Assembly: GCA_021234155.1 (NCBI GenBank)
Contig: JAJEKV010000049.1
Location: forward strand, 7,685,727-7,749,726
Reading direction: 5' to 3'
Origin: Isoetes taiwanensis
Lineage: Eukaryota; Streptophyta; Lycopodiopsida; Isoetales; Isoetaceae
Length of the DNA stretch: 64,000 nucleotides
The notes under the pieces are model-generated. The model was not told the origin of the DNA, searched no databases, and worked only from the letters and a program-made list of their open reading frames with translations. A program made the position numbers and the translations under genes. Positions 1 to 10,815 of this stretch are shown one piece after another. The first letter of the stretch is position 1; every line of letters starts with the position of its first letter.

Positions 1-1832
1 CTACTTACTAGATTCGAAAGATTATATGAGAGTTTATGCAGATTACAAAGGAGCAATGATCTTCAAGCACATGCTATCTTCTAATTCGAGTGCGTAGTGT
101 TTCCTGGGAAGAATTAGTGTAGGCAGATGTGTTGGATATATGGGTGGCATATACTATGATGCCAAAAAAATATGTTGGTGCTGTTGTATCACATTTTCAT
201 AAGAAAGGGGAAAAAAAAGAGGGAATTGTGCAGAAGTGAATCTGGTGTGTTTGTAAGTACTTCCTTACGGAGTCTGATTGAGTAATCGTGAAACTTCCCA
301 TATTGGTTACGGATTTCTTTTATATGGTTGTCAAGTTGTCCTGTTTAATATTCTCGTATATTTGGAAGTAGTGAAAGTTTGAAACTTAATTATATAATTG
401 ATCTAGTTACCAGATTCGAAGGATTATATGAGAGTTTATGCAGATTACAAAGGAGTAATGATCTTCAAGTTCTCCTGTTTAATATTTTTGTATATTTGGA
501 AGTAGTGAAAGTTTGAAACTTAGTTATAAAATTGTGAGGGCTTAAATTTAAGGGGATTATTTATATATTGAGCAGTTTGTTTGATGTTGGTGTTGCTTTG
601 TATGTGCAGGGTACGGATTCGAGAATAAGGTTTCGTGAGTGGTATTGGAAGCGTGACGTGCAATGGAAGGTGGCTGTTATTTACATTGGTTGGTAAGGTC
701 ATGGTATTTTTGGATTGTCATGAGGAAGGTTGTCCTGGTGAGTTTGCTGTTAAACATTCTGGGATTTGGGTAGCAGGTAGTAGGTTGGATATTTGTAGTA
801 GGTAGTAGGTTGTGGCTTCTTAAATGGGTGTGTGTCTTAGTGTTCCAGGGTTTTGTTGGGCTCTTTTGTGATAACTGGCATAGAAATATAGACTAGTGGG
901 GTAGATGACATTGTAGGAAGCTTGAAAGTTAGTTAAATTTGTGAATGCTAAAGAGAAAGAAAGTTGTTCGTAAGATTGCATTGAAATTGTGGACATGCAG
1001 CTGATAATCAACAAAATTCAATTAAGGAGTATTGAGATGATCTACTTACTAGATTCGAAGGATTATATGAGAGTTTATGCAGATTACAAAGGAGTAATGA
1101 TCTTCAAGCACATGCTATGTTCTAATTCGAGTGCATAGTATTTCCTGGGAAGAATTAGTGTAGGCAGATGTGTTGGATATATGGGTGGCATATACTATGA
1201 TGCCAAAAAAATATGTTGGTGCTGTTATATCACATTTTCATAAGAAAGGGGAAAAAAAAGAGGGAATTGTGCAGAAGTGAATCTGGTGTGTTTGTAAGTA
1301 CTTCCTTACGGAGTCTGATTGAGTAATCGTGAAACTTCCCATATTGGTTACGGATTTCTTTCATATGGTTGTCAAGTTGTCCTTTTAATATTTTCGTATA
1401 TTTGGAAGTAGTGAAAGTTTGAAACTTAATTATAGAATTGATCTACTTACCAGATTCGAAGGATTATATGAGAGTTTATGCAGATTACAAAGGAGTAATG
1501 ATCTTCAAGTTCTCCTGTTTAACATCTTTGTATATTTGGAAGTAGTGAAAGTTTGAAACTTAATTATAAAATTGTGAGGGCTTAAATTTAAGGGGATTAT
1601 TTATATATTGAGCAGTTTGTTTGATGTTGGTGTTGCTTTGTATGTGCAGGGTACGGATTCGAGAATAAGGTTACTGGAAGCGTGACGTGCAGTGGAAGGT
1701 GGCCGTTATTTACATTGGTTGGTAAGGTCATGGTATTTTTGGATTGTCATGAGGAAGGTTGTCCTGGTGAGTTTGCTGGTGTGTTATACATTCTAGGATT
1801 TGGGTAGCAGGTAGTAGGTTGGATATTTGTGT
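1..1832 (+). repeat. Tandem duplication of Helitron leader, about 1.04-kb period
   Basis: Positions 1-797 recur at 1041-1832 with only scattered substitutions and small gaps. Inside each copy a 67-bp motif beginning near CTACTTACTAGATTCGAA occurs twice (1-67, 403-469, 1041-1107, 1441-1507), so the motif is present four times. The second half of each copy holds an exon-like stretch preceded by TGTGCAGG and followed by GGTAAGG, which reads as an acceptor and donor around an untranslated leader exon. A third, more diverged copy of that leader lies at 2932-3265, directly upstream of the Rep-helicase start. I infer that the block is duplicated 5' sequence of the Helitron gene. Bases 798-1040 are unique spacer with no gene that I can see. 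Confidence 0.85.
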
Positions 1833-1860
1833 GTGTATGCGTGTTTGAAAGGACTGGAGT

Positions 1861-2042
1861 GTGAGGTTGTAATGCCAAGGTCTACAGTGCAGATTGATTC
1901 AAGTTATATATACTTTGCTGATGATGTTAGAAGATTGAGGCGAAACGAGTATAGGTGGAGATGGTATGCAAATTTGGCTTACGATACCTTTCAGTGTTGA
2001 CGATGGGCAATGTGTCCATTTGAAAGCTACAAATCCTTGTAC
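1861..2042 (+). pseudogene. Duplicated N-terminal fragment of Helitron Rep-helicase gene
   Basis: This stretch parallels 3237-3360, the start of the Rep-helicase coding region. Both have an ATG-CCA-AGG start followed by codons for a basic segment with the motif RRLRRNE. This copy has no continuation into the zinc or Rep domains and stops matching near AAATCC at about 2034. A sister fragment at 2421-2567 shares its 3' half nearly base for base, including the run GGTATGCAAATTTGGCTTAC, which is absent from the longer gene copy. The two short fragments are therefore closer to each other than to the main gene. They look like remnants of a neighbouring Helitron copy or of local duplication. Confidence 0.7.
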
Positions 2043-2420
2043 TTAGGTATCGAGCCCGACCCGAGTCCGCAGTAGTCATTGACTTTCTCGATCGTGGCGA
2101 GTCGAGAATGCCTCGGCTTTGCCAACAATCAAGAAAAAGTTCTGAGGCCTTCTTCTCGACTTGCGAAGTCTCGACCATAAAGGCGAGAAACGTGGAGTGT
2201 ACATTCTGGATTGTTGGCTGGTTGAGGGATTCTCGACTCGCGAGTCAAGAATGCACAAAGGCTGCAGCACAAAGAATGCAGAAAGGCGATGCCGGCTCCA
2301 CTGCATTCTTCAGGTGCCTGCTGATAGTCTGAGACACTCTCCTTCGACATATCTTGGTCGAACATTGTGAAGGGAAGTGGCCCTGACTGTCTGCAGGCCT
2401 TTGGGTTGGGCTTGCTATCT
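2043..2420. other. GC-rich block between two Helitron fragments, origin unknown
   Basis: This roughly 380-bp block is much richer in G and C than its AT-rich surroundings. It sits exactly between the two parallel N-terminal fragments (1908-2042 and 2421-2567). It contains short repeated words such as TCTCGACT and CGAGTC, and overlapping short reading frames on both strands, none of which I recognise. It could be an insertion, or the edge of an unrelated repeat caught in the duplication. I see no terminal inverted repeats. Confidence 0.4.
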
Positions 2421-2567
2421 GCAAGTTAGATATACTTTGTTGATGAGCTTAGAAGATTGAGGCGAAATGAGTATAGGTGCAGATGGTATGCAAATTTGGC
2501 TTACAATACCTTTCAGTCTTCACGATGGGCAATGTGTCCATTTCAAAGCTACAAATCCATGCTAACA
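2421..2567 (+). pseudogene. Second duplicated fragment of Helitron gene start
   Basis: This fragment is a near-identical sister of 1908-2042, encoding the basic RRLRRNE segment of the Rep-helicase N terminus and then diverging. It lacks the start codon region, so it is only a piece. Bases 2568-2927, between it and the next leader copy, hold no recognisable gene. Confidence 0.65.
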
Positions 2568-3208
2568 CCAGGGTTGAGTTTAAGAGTGGCCAGAATAGAT
2601 ATTTCTGCTTGATTTTTTAAGTTCAAAGATGAAAGCAACGGACTAAGAGGCGGTGTAGTTAACTAGCGGATTTATAATTGGGCAAAGATGTGAGATGGGA
2701 TTAAGATCCGAAAGTGTATGAGTGATGAATATAGACTCCACTTCTGTTTGGAGACCTTGCTTTGCAAAAACATGGGCTTTCTATCATTGTAAAGGAGCAA
2801 ATCTCAATGCCTGGTCATAGTTTTGTAGCTACTTGATGAGATCATATAGATTTTGGTATAAAAACTAACGGTTCGTATGTGCAATGGTTCTTGAAGTACA
2901 TAAAATTATGCACTTCTTGAAATTTACTTAAATTTGTGACGCCTTAAATTTACGGGGACTATTTATATGTTGAGTAGTTTGTTTGCTGTTCATGTTACTT
3001 TGTATGTGCAGGGGACGGCTTGGAGGGTTTCGTGAGTGGATTTGGGAGCGTGCCGTGCATGGGAGGGTGGCTGGGTGGCTGTCATCTACGTTGTCTGGTA
3101 AGGTTATGGTATTTTTGGATTGTGATAAGTAAGGTTGTGTTGGTGAGTCTGCTGGTGTATTAAGTATTCTAGGATTTGGGTAGCAGGTAGTAGGTTGAAT
3201 ATTTTTGT

Positions 3209-4239
3209 GTGTATGCGTGTTCCAAAGGACTGGAGTGTGAGGTTGCAATGCCAAGGCCTAGAGTAGAGATTGATCCAAGTCAGACATACTCTGCTGATGA
3301 GCTTAGAAGATTGAGGCGAAATGAGTCTAGGCGGAGATGGCGTGCGGAGTTGTCTCAGGAGAGGAGAGATGAGTTGAGGCAGCGGAGAAGGGGTTCGGGT
3401 GGTCATCGGGTGGGGGGATTGGGTGGGAGGCATATTGAGGAGGAGGGTGTGAGTGGGCAGCAGATGCCAAGAGATGTGGAGAGTGTTCGAAGTGGTGATC
3501 GCGGGCGAGCATGGCGGTTATACATTGGCAACGGCGTATACTAAAGATGCAAGCTCGTCCTATTCCATCTGCTAGTGAATTCATGTGGAACAGATTTTGT
3601 GTGCATTGTCGCATTGCGTTATTGCCTGGTGAGAGTGAAACCTTCTGTTGCAATCGCGAACGGCGTATCTTACCAAAGCTACCTGAATTGCCTAGTTCGT
3701 TGACGGATGTTTATGAGGAAGCAGGATTTAGTGCGAAGAGTCGTGCATTAAACCATCTGTTTGCCTTCACTGGGCTTGGTGTTGCCGGTGGAGAGTTTGT
3801 GCAGTTAGGGATGCCATCCTCAGTTGCTTTGATGGGTAGGACATACCATAAAATACATCCTACGTCAAAACCTGGCCAGTCATTGCATTGGTATATTCAT
3901 GACAATAGTGAGAGAGAGCGGGTTGCGGAAAGGAAGTTATTGCCCGTTGCATGGGTGACGCGAATAGCGGCGACTCTAGAGGCTGTTAATCCTTACTGTC
4001 ATATGATAAGGCGAGTGAAGCAAATGCGGTTGGAGTCCGTGTTCTTGACATTGAATGGGCCAGTTGCGAGTGACGAAGTTGCTGCCATAGTGCATGCAAA
4101 TAACTCAGTCACAATTAATCCAAGAATAGCGGTTTTTTGGCTTCACCAAGATCAACGACCAGTTTTTATGAATATACTGGATCGGCAGTATGAACCCTTG
4201 CAATACCCGCTTATATTTCTAACTGGGACGGCGGGATAG
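3209..4239 (+). pseudogene. Helitron Rep-helicase, N-terminal zinc region
   Basis: Two overlapping frames make up this part. The first (3209-3544) has a basic Arg-rich segment including RRLRRNESRRRW. The second (from 3511) has a zinc-type motif, FCVHCRIALLPGESETFCC, then a conserved stretch ending in the PLQYPLIF motif that precedes the Rep domain in plant Helitrons. The change of frame around 3511-3544 is either a small frameshift or an unrecognised intron. The second frame ends at a TAG just after GTAG at 4237-4239, where family members continue with a glycine-tryptophan-rich turn. The reading resumes in a different frame at 4274, so the gene is broken here. Confidence 0.85.
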
Positions 4240-4273
4240 TTCCCTGATAATTACCAGCAGCTATAGGTCACGT

Positions 4274-5300
4274 TTGCTTCATGAGGTGCGGTTTCTTCAG
4301 TTAGGACGTCTGAGTTGTGAATACCTTGTGGATATGTATTCTAGGGTCGAAGAAGAAAGGCTGAATTTCTTGGCAACTAATGGATATGAGAGGTCGAGAT
4401 CTATGTTTGACGATTCAAATGTTGAGGAGGATGATGATTTTATTGAGAACCAGGGTGGGCAGTATGTCCAACGATCGCTCCCTTCGTCTTTTATTGGTTC
4501 TAGGCAGTGGTGCTCGGTCCAGATTGCAGATGCGTTAGCTCTTGCAAGAGTGAAGGGGCCTCCTAGCCTGTTTATTACAATGACTACGAATCCGGATTGG
4601 CCAGAGATCAAGGCAGTGTTGCGCGTTGGGCAAACTGCTGCAGATGTGCCAATTATTGTTGTCAGGTCATTCCATGCTCATTTCCAATCTTTGAAGAATT
4701 TCTTGCGTTCTTATGTTGGTCCGCTTGCGTATATGATCCATGTTATAGAATTCCAGAAACGTGGGCTGCCTCATGGCCATATTGTACTTAAAACAGAACA
4801 TGAGATTCCATTTGAGGTCATTGACTTGCTAATATCCGCTGAGATTCCAGAAAATGATGAGGTGCTTGCTCAAATGGTACGAAAATATATGGTGCACAAT
4901 CACTCTGAACGATGCTCTAAGGATGGGGCATGCTGTTGGCATTATCCTCGAGACTTGACTACAAGAACACATTTGGACTCGAAGGGTTATGTGCGCGGTC
5001 GAAGAAGGAAAGTTGAAGATAGATATGTTGTGTCATACTCACCTTTCTGTTAAAAGCGGTTTGATTGTCATATCAATGTTGATGTTGCTTATTCGTTCAT
5101 ATCTTCATGTATCTATACTGACTATATTTATAAAGGTTTTGACAAGGTGTAGTATCGAATTGATCGTGAACGACAATTTGATGATGAGATACGTGATTAC
5201 CAAAGTGCAAGGTATCTATCGTCAATCGAGGCGGGATGGCGAATACTAAAGTTTCATGTCACGTAAAAGTATCCCGGTGTTAAGTGTCTTCCACTTCATC
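4274..5300 (+). pseudogene. Helitron Rep (HUH endonuclease) domain, broken
   Basis: The open stretch 4274-5053 encodes the Helitron-like Rep domain. FITMTTNPDWPEI is followed by the metal-binding HUH-type motif inside RGLPHGHIVL, then a Cys/His-rich segment with CSKDGACCWHYP. The Rep domain nicks and joins single-stranded DNA during rolling-circle transposition. A TAA at 5051-5053 interrupts it, but the same frame goes straight on with family-like sequence (HINVDV). A shifted frame at 5123-5146 preserves the catalytic tyrosine neighbourhood YIYKGFDK. Further family-like codons, including ARYLSSIEAGWR, reach about 5300. The catalytic motifs are thus recognisable, but stop and frameshift mutations separate them. 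Confidence 0.88.
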
Positions 5301-6035
5301 GTCAACAAAGAACGAGTAGATCATATAGGAGGCCCAATGGCCGTTGCTTGATCGTTATTTCTTGAGGCCTCCTCGCTATAGAATTTCTGAGCTAACCTAT
5401 CTTGATTACTATGAACAAGATTACAACTTTGTATCTGTAGAGATAGAACGATAATCGATGGTGATCACCTTGAACTAGCTAGGCCGCAGACTTCCTAGGA
5501 ACATAGTTTGGAAGAGAAGTAAGCAAACCCTTATTTGTAGAATAAGGTTGGTGATGCCAATGAGGGGAGCTATTCTATTTGGCGATTCTTTCACGATACC
5601 CAAATGAGGTGTTGGGAAGACTTAAAGAAGTATAATGGGACTACCTATGATACCTATCAAGAAGTTGTAACTGTTATGGGTTTATTGCATGATAGATCAG
5701 AGCCAGTTGTGACAATGCAAGAGGCAGTGTTGGCGTTGCAAACGCCGGCCGTCCAGCTTATGTCGTTTCCTTTTGCATTGCTTATCCTTGATGGCGCTCC
5801 GGCAAGTGAGTTGTGGTCGAATTTTCATGATGAGCTGATAAAGGACTTCCATGATATTTCAGAGACAGGCACTTTGCTTGCAGAGCAGCCAGCTCTTTTG
5901 TGCATTGAAAATGTGCTTGTGCAACATGGCTCTAGTGTTGCTGGCTTTGGGCTGCCTGAAATCCACATTCGGTCACAGCTAGTGTTGCAAGAGTTGTCAA
6001 AGTTTCCTCACCATAGATCTTACATAGAAGAGTAA
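5301..6035 (+). pseudogene. Helitron Rep-helicase linker and start of helicase
   Basis: Bases 5301-5600 carry degraded but recognisable linker sequence in shifting frames, including ELTYLDYYEQDY. From 5604 to 6035 a clean frame encodes 143 residues beginning MRCWEDLKKYNG, the conserved segment just upstream of the Pif1-type helicase core in Helitron proteins. It ends at a TAA before the helicase P-loop. The upstream join at about 5590-5604 stays in phase with GSYSIWRFFHD, so this block probably once ran continuously. Confidence 0.8.
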
Positions 6036-6661
6036 AAAAAGGACGAATATATGATTATGTTCAAGGCGATTGCATGGGCGGGGATAAAAAGACTGTGTTT
6101 ATTGATGGGAAAGCCGGTACAGTGTAAGACTTTCCTACTCAATGCTATATGTTTGTTAATCGAGGAGGGTCCCAGTTGATTGTTTTGCCCCGTGCAACAA
6201 GCGCATTGGCTGCTTTGTTATACCCGGGAGGGAAAACTGCGCACTCATTGTTTCAAATTCTCATGAATCGAGAATAGTGTTGCTTTGTGCACTCGACTAT
6301 TGAGGAGGCCGCGTCGAGAAAGCGAGCTTCTTTGATTGAATGCCATTTAATCATTTGGGATGAATTTTGCGATGGCAAATAGAGTGCGATTGAATTAGCA
6401 AGTGTGATTCTACAGAATTGTGTAGAAATGATGTTCCATTTGGAGGAAAATGTTTTGTGGCTGCAGCGACTTTTAGGCGATAGCCCATAGTACCAAAAAG
6501 TGGGAGAAGTGCAACAATGCTGCTTCTATTAAATCATCCGAGATTTGGAGAGCATTTATTATTCACAAGTTAGATGTATCGGTTAGAAATCTTTGCTTGG
6601 ACCCGAGTTAATAACATTAGTGTCGTCCATAGGTGAGAATTGGCAATCGATGTTGTGACAT
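6036..6661 (+). pseudogene. Helitron helicase core, heavily frameshifted
   Basis: No long frame remains, but the Pif1-like helicase motifs can be read in pieces. Walker A appears as VFIDGKAGT near 6098-6123, followed after a one-base slip by KTFLLNA. Motif Ia is seen as GGKTAHS near 6230, and Walker B as LIIWDEF near 6350. A remnant of the GDFRQ-PVVPKG segment is near 6470-6510. This part hydrolyses ATP to unwind DNA. With the P-loop broken by a frameshift and further stops, it cannot yield a working enzyme. A cleaner version of positions 6490-6960 exists in inverted orientation at 11409-11836. Confidence 0.82.
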
Positions 6662-7393
6662 TTGATTTGTTTTCCACAACAACATCTATGGAAGAGGCAC
6701 GGAATTCTTATACCGCGAGATATTGTTTGTAGACCAACTTTGTGTGAAAGAAGAGCATTTTTATCTCCATTAAATGTGCATGTGGATGAGTTTAACAGGT
6801 CTATTCTTGATCGTATGCCAGGTCTGGAAAAGAGATATTATTCTCAGGATTCCATAAGTGAAAGTGACCAGGTAATTCACACAAGCGCTCTTGCTGAAAA
6901 TGAGTTTCTTCATAGTTATGATCACCCGACTTTGCCCAAACACACGCTTTGTCTTAAAGTAGGAGCTGTGTGTCAAATTATGAGATTGTTGGATGCGAGT
7001 AAAGGGCTTGTGAAGAATGCTAGAGTTGTTATACACGAAATGCACAACAGATTTGTGGATTTGTCCAGGCTTCTTGGACATGAGGACACGAGCTCAGAAA
7101 ATATACATGCGATTTGTCGGGCAGATTTCTTTCACCAGCCAGCGCGCTGCCCTTTTACAGTACATAGATGTCAGCTGCCGCTCAAGCTGGCATACTCAAC
7201 GACATTCCACAGTTGTCTTGGCCTAACATTAGATAAAATAGTCCTGGATTTGCGAACGAATGTGTTTGCTCATGGGCAATTGTACACGGCATTGACAAGA
7301 ATACGAACTAGAGAAGATGCGCTGATCCCACAGAATGAGGCATTGGCATCTGTAACGACTAGAAATGTTGTTTTTAGAGAATTGCTTGAATAA
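6662..7393 (+). pseudogene. Helitron helicase C-terminal part
   Basis: This open stretch of 243 codons matches the C-terminal end of Helitron Pif1-type helicases. RAFLSPLNVHVDEFN precedes a segment on the DxxxxSDQVIH theme. The last motifs are STTFHSCLGLTLDKIVLDLR and FAHGQLYTALTRIRTRED, the helicase motifs V and VI with the arginine finger. The stop at 7391-7393 is at the expected C terminus. In motif V the usual glutamine-glycine turn is replaced (SCLGLTL), suggesting relaxed selection. This is the best preserved part of the gene. Confidence 0.9.
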
Positions 7394-7613
7394 TTGGTAA
7401 TTTTTTTTGGCCATTATTTGTGATGGAGTTTTGATAACTTTAATTGTGTTCTGAAAAAGTGTGTTCGTTGTGTTCGCAGCAACTAGGTAATTCTCGTGGC
7501 TGACCTGTTCGTGTGTGCATGATGATGAGGTATCCCTTGATGTGATCTCTTCTACTGTGTATGTAAAGATTTTTATTTTGAGGAAATGTTGCAGTACAAA
7601 TGATGCTGAAAAC

Positions 7614-9600
7614 ATGGGAAGTGGGAGAACAATTTGTCCATTGGTTCAATTAACTCCTTACCAAGCAAATTGGACAATTAAAGTAAAAGTAATGTGGAAA
7701 GGACCTTTACGAGAGTTTGAGAACAGGCGACGACCAGGCAAGGGGAAATTGTTTAATGTGGAGCTAAGAGACAAGGATGTATGCAAATTTGAATTGATTG
7801 GATTCTTACTTCCCTTGCTTTATGAATATTTAGAGAGTCGTCTTAATATATACAGGGAACGGAAATTCAAGCAACAATGTTTGACGAGGCAGCTGACAAA
7901 TTCTACAACAGACTTGAGTTGATGAAGGTAGGTTATAGGTTGATGCATAAATTGGGGATTATGTCATGAATAGAGGTAGTCGTTGAAGTTCTTTGTGGAC
8001 ATGTAAGTGTATTACATCTCTAAAGGAGTTGTTCGGCCTGCGAACAAACGATATACAACCGTAAACCATGACTATCAGATAACGCTTGATGCACAAATCA
8101 ATAATTGAAGTTGCTGCTGATGGGGACTCGAGGAGGTGGGAAACTCAATGGAGCAGAAGTTTGCAAAAGTAGATGAATTGCACAAGTACCTTGATGGGAA
8201 AGTGGTCTTTGGTACATGAAATACTTTCCGATTTGTTTGTTATGGTATTGAGATAGAATACATTGTATAATTTCTCCTGCTTGCAGATGTCATTGGAATT
8301 GTTTGCTCGGTCTACGTGGTCAAGAATCGTTCAGAGGAAATATGATAAGCAAGATGTTTTAAAACGCACCATCAGCCTCCTTGATGAAAGGTATTTTATG
8401 AATACAAACGCGTGTGGATATTTTCTAACAAAGGAAACATATTCCAGTGGAAAAAGTGTAAATGTGAGCCTATGGGGAGATCTTGCTGTGAATGAAGGAG
8501 AGAAGCTGTCGCAAATGTTGTGTGACATCCCAATAGTAATACTGACTCGTGTTCGAGCTAGCAAATTTCGAGGTTCTACTAATACTATTGATTGAATTAA
8601 ATTGCTGATTGAAACTGCTGATTAGATAGTGTCTTACGCAGGTGTCTCTTTGTCAACAACAAATAAAACAATGATGGAATTAAATCCAAACACCGTTCAT
8701 CGCCTCGCCTTTACGTTACATGGTATGGGTTAGGTGACTTCCCTTTAAATATTGTAGCATGCTAATTCAATCACACTAAAGGTATGAGCAAGAGGGACAG
8801 AAGTGTACAACGACGCCAGCAGGTACATTGCATGATCGTGCATTTGTATCAGACATATTACAACCTTCTGTTGGGGATGGGCAGGTAGGTTGTTAGTATG
8901 AGGTATATTGATTCCTTGCTTTTTGCAGTCGCTTATTCTAAGCTGCTTCTTGTGAAGATTGAGTACTTCAATGTTCGCGCGTGCATAACGTTTATTGATC
9001 CAAACCAGCCAATGTGGTATGAGGCATGTGTAAGATGCAGTAAGAAGGTAAGTAAGCGAGAATCAGAATTTTGGTGCGAGAAATATGGGGCGGCTACTGA
9101 ACCATTAAAGAGGTGAGAGAGATCTGATTTACCAATTGGTTTGAATGGATGTTGATGTCATTGTTATGATCATGTATATATTCCATGCAACGTTGGGAGA
9201 TGCAACAGGAGAAATTGTAGTTACTATCTTCAATAATGAAGGAGAACAAATCTTAGGGCAGACTGCAAATGAGATGTCAAAAATCAGGGATAATGTAAGA
9301 TAAGATTGGGGTGAGATTCTGCTGATGATTTTGTGATAGAAATTAACAGGTTATCGATTGCAGGAGAATAATCAACAAGAATATTATATGGAGCACCTTT
9401 GGATTAGCAAAATATTCCGACTAAGCGTAGTTCAGACAGAATACAATGGATTCAAGAGTCACAGAGTTGTGGTTCGTGAAGTCACAACTATAGATTGGGA
9501 AGCTGAATCTGAGGTTATAGACGGAATAAAGAGGTCTAAAATGAGATTGGGAGGAGGGTTTAATCAGTTCAGCTTGGAATCTCCAGTGGACAACGTATAG
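7614..9600 (+). pseudogene. RPA70-like (RPA1) gene of the Helitron, multi-exon, damaged
   Basis: Exons spell out the large subunit of replication protein A in order. DBD-A begins LTPYQANWTIKVKVM (7614-7778). A 77-bp intron (7779-7855) leads to EIQATMFDEAADKFYNR (to 7927), and YYISKGVV follows near 8013. DBD-B carries VSLWGDLAVNEG near 8460, continuing to about 8720. DBD-C (about 8930-9112) has MWYEACVRCSKKV...FWCEKYG. The last exons are 9184-9294 (GDATGEIVVTIFNNEGEQILG) and 9364-9600. RPA coats single-stranded DNA, and RPA1-like genes are known passengers of plant Helitrons. The second CxxC of the DBD-C zinc ribbon is CEKY, so one cysteine is lost, and frameshifts occur near 8340 and in the exon around 8130-8200. 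It is probably a pseudogene. Confidence 0.88.
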
Positions 9601-10119
9601 TTATCGTTTGCATAAAGGAGCTGCAGCTCTGCTGTGGTCGATCTAAGTAAGTAGTTAATTTGAAATTGATATTATGTCATCTGTTAGAAACTTTGACTTT
9701 TTGTTGTGAAGTTGTCTTTGTGTTTGGGATTTTGTTCTCAAACTCTATGTGTTTTCTTTATGAAGCTGCTTCCATGGTAGACAGTAGATTTTGGTTAATT
9801 AGTAATAGCGAGAGGTACTTATATGAAGTCATTTGGATGATAATATTCCAGTCTGTATCCATGATTAAACTTACGCGTGAAACTTATTGCTAATATTTGT
9901 TACTGAAATGATGTTTAACAAGTGATAAATCTATTGATGGCATGCCAACTGGTAAATTTAGTGGTGGTATTTGTCAACGAAGTGATGTGTATGATAACGT
10001 GTTTGAGAAAAAGACTGGTAAGTTATAGGTTAGTTTTAGACGACCTGTGCGAGATTACTGGTATGCTTGAATAGTGAAGAGAGGACAGAGAAGGTTCATA
10101 TGAAGGCAGGATTGCGAAT
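9601..10119 (+). other. Spacer between RPA-like gene and captured ATG11 piece
   Basis: About 520 bases carry no recognisable domain. A short frame at 9660-9893 is hydrophobic and lacks any motif I know; it probably reflects the T-rich base composition. The end of this stretch may include degraded ATG11 intron or exon sequence leading into the coding match at about 10120. Confidence 0.4.
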
Positions 10120-10815
10120 GACATAGCTGGGGTCAGTAAGTTGGAGGTGGAGAATGTATTGCTGAAGGCAAAGCTGGCGTCTATTATAGCGATGCTTTGG
10201 AGTTTATACGTTGAATGTGAACCTCAATACATGGACCATATTGAAGACGGAAATGCTCAAGCTCAGAAACAATTTTCGAGTTCTACGGTGGCACAGAAGA
10301 CTGCTGAGGCTTTGCAGTCGAAAGATGACGACATGAAACACTTAAATAAGTTACAAAATAGAAAGTAGTTACAATGTCATTCTTATCAGAAAAGAACCAG
10401 GGAATTTGAACAGAAACTGACTGATTGACATTCAGGAATGAATAAGTTCTCTGGAAACAATAGTGAGAAAGATCATGGTGCAATAAATGCAGAGTATGAT
10501 GACAAGGTGATTCAAGGTTCAGAAGCATTTGATTGTAGTAACAAAGTGAAAGGGGAAAAATTGCTGATAATAAAAGAAGTGTTATTAGAGCAATGTCTAA
10601 CTTCAGAAGATAGAGCAAAGATAGCATTGTCTAAGGCTATTCAATTACATGGAGATTTTAGAAGCAATGCAGAACTTCTAAGGGAATGCGGGTTAGTAGA
10701 TTTGAAGCTCTCACACATGCGACGTTCTCAATGTTTCATGCACGTCTTACCTTTGTTTTTGTGTATGCGAAGGCGCAATTTCTTTAAATACAAATTCCAT
10801 CTGAATTACTTGTGA
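10120..10815 (+). pseudogene. ATG11: Captured fragment of plant autophagy gene ATG11
   Basis: One reading frame runs from about 10120 to 10815, broken only by a TAG at 10366-10368 and a TGA at 10426-10428. It encodes a coiled-coil segment matching the middle of plant ATG11, the scaffold that links the ATG1 kinase complex to autophagy cargo. The match starts at ANDIAGVSKLEVENVLLK and passes through KTAEALQSKDD. It resumes after the first stop as LQCHSYQKRTREFEQKLTD. The spacing against the plant family is preserved across both stops. Only roughly 200 of more than 1,000 family residues are present. It lies on the same strand as the Rep and RPA genes, as expected for Helitron exon capture. The residues after about 10580 fit the family less clearly. 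Confidence 0.78.

Larger units (their letters stand above)
2932..10815 (+). mobile_element. Decayed plant Helitron with RepHel, RPA-like gene and captured ATG11 fragment
   Basis: Three adjacent same-strand coding blocks define the element: a Rep-helicase pseudogene (3196-7393), an RPA70-like gene (7614-9600) and a piece of plant ATG11 (about 10120-10815). Rep-helicase plus RPA is the known gene content of autonomous plant Helitrons, which transpose by a rolling-circle mechanism and often pick up host exons. I could not find the diagnostic ends (5' TC and a 3' hairpin followed by CTRR), so the borders given are only those of recognisable content. The duplicated leader at 1-1832 probably belongs to the same insertion or to a tandem neighbour. 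All three coding blocks carry stops or frameshifts, so this copy should be non-autonomous. Confidence 0.75.

Noticed and set aside
9660-9893. Small hydrophobic + strand frame behind the RPA-like gene
   Set aside because: It has no splice or domain relation to RPA1 and lies where the family has already ended.
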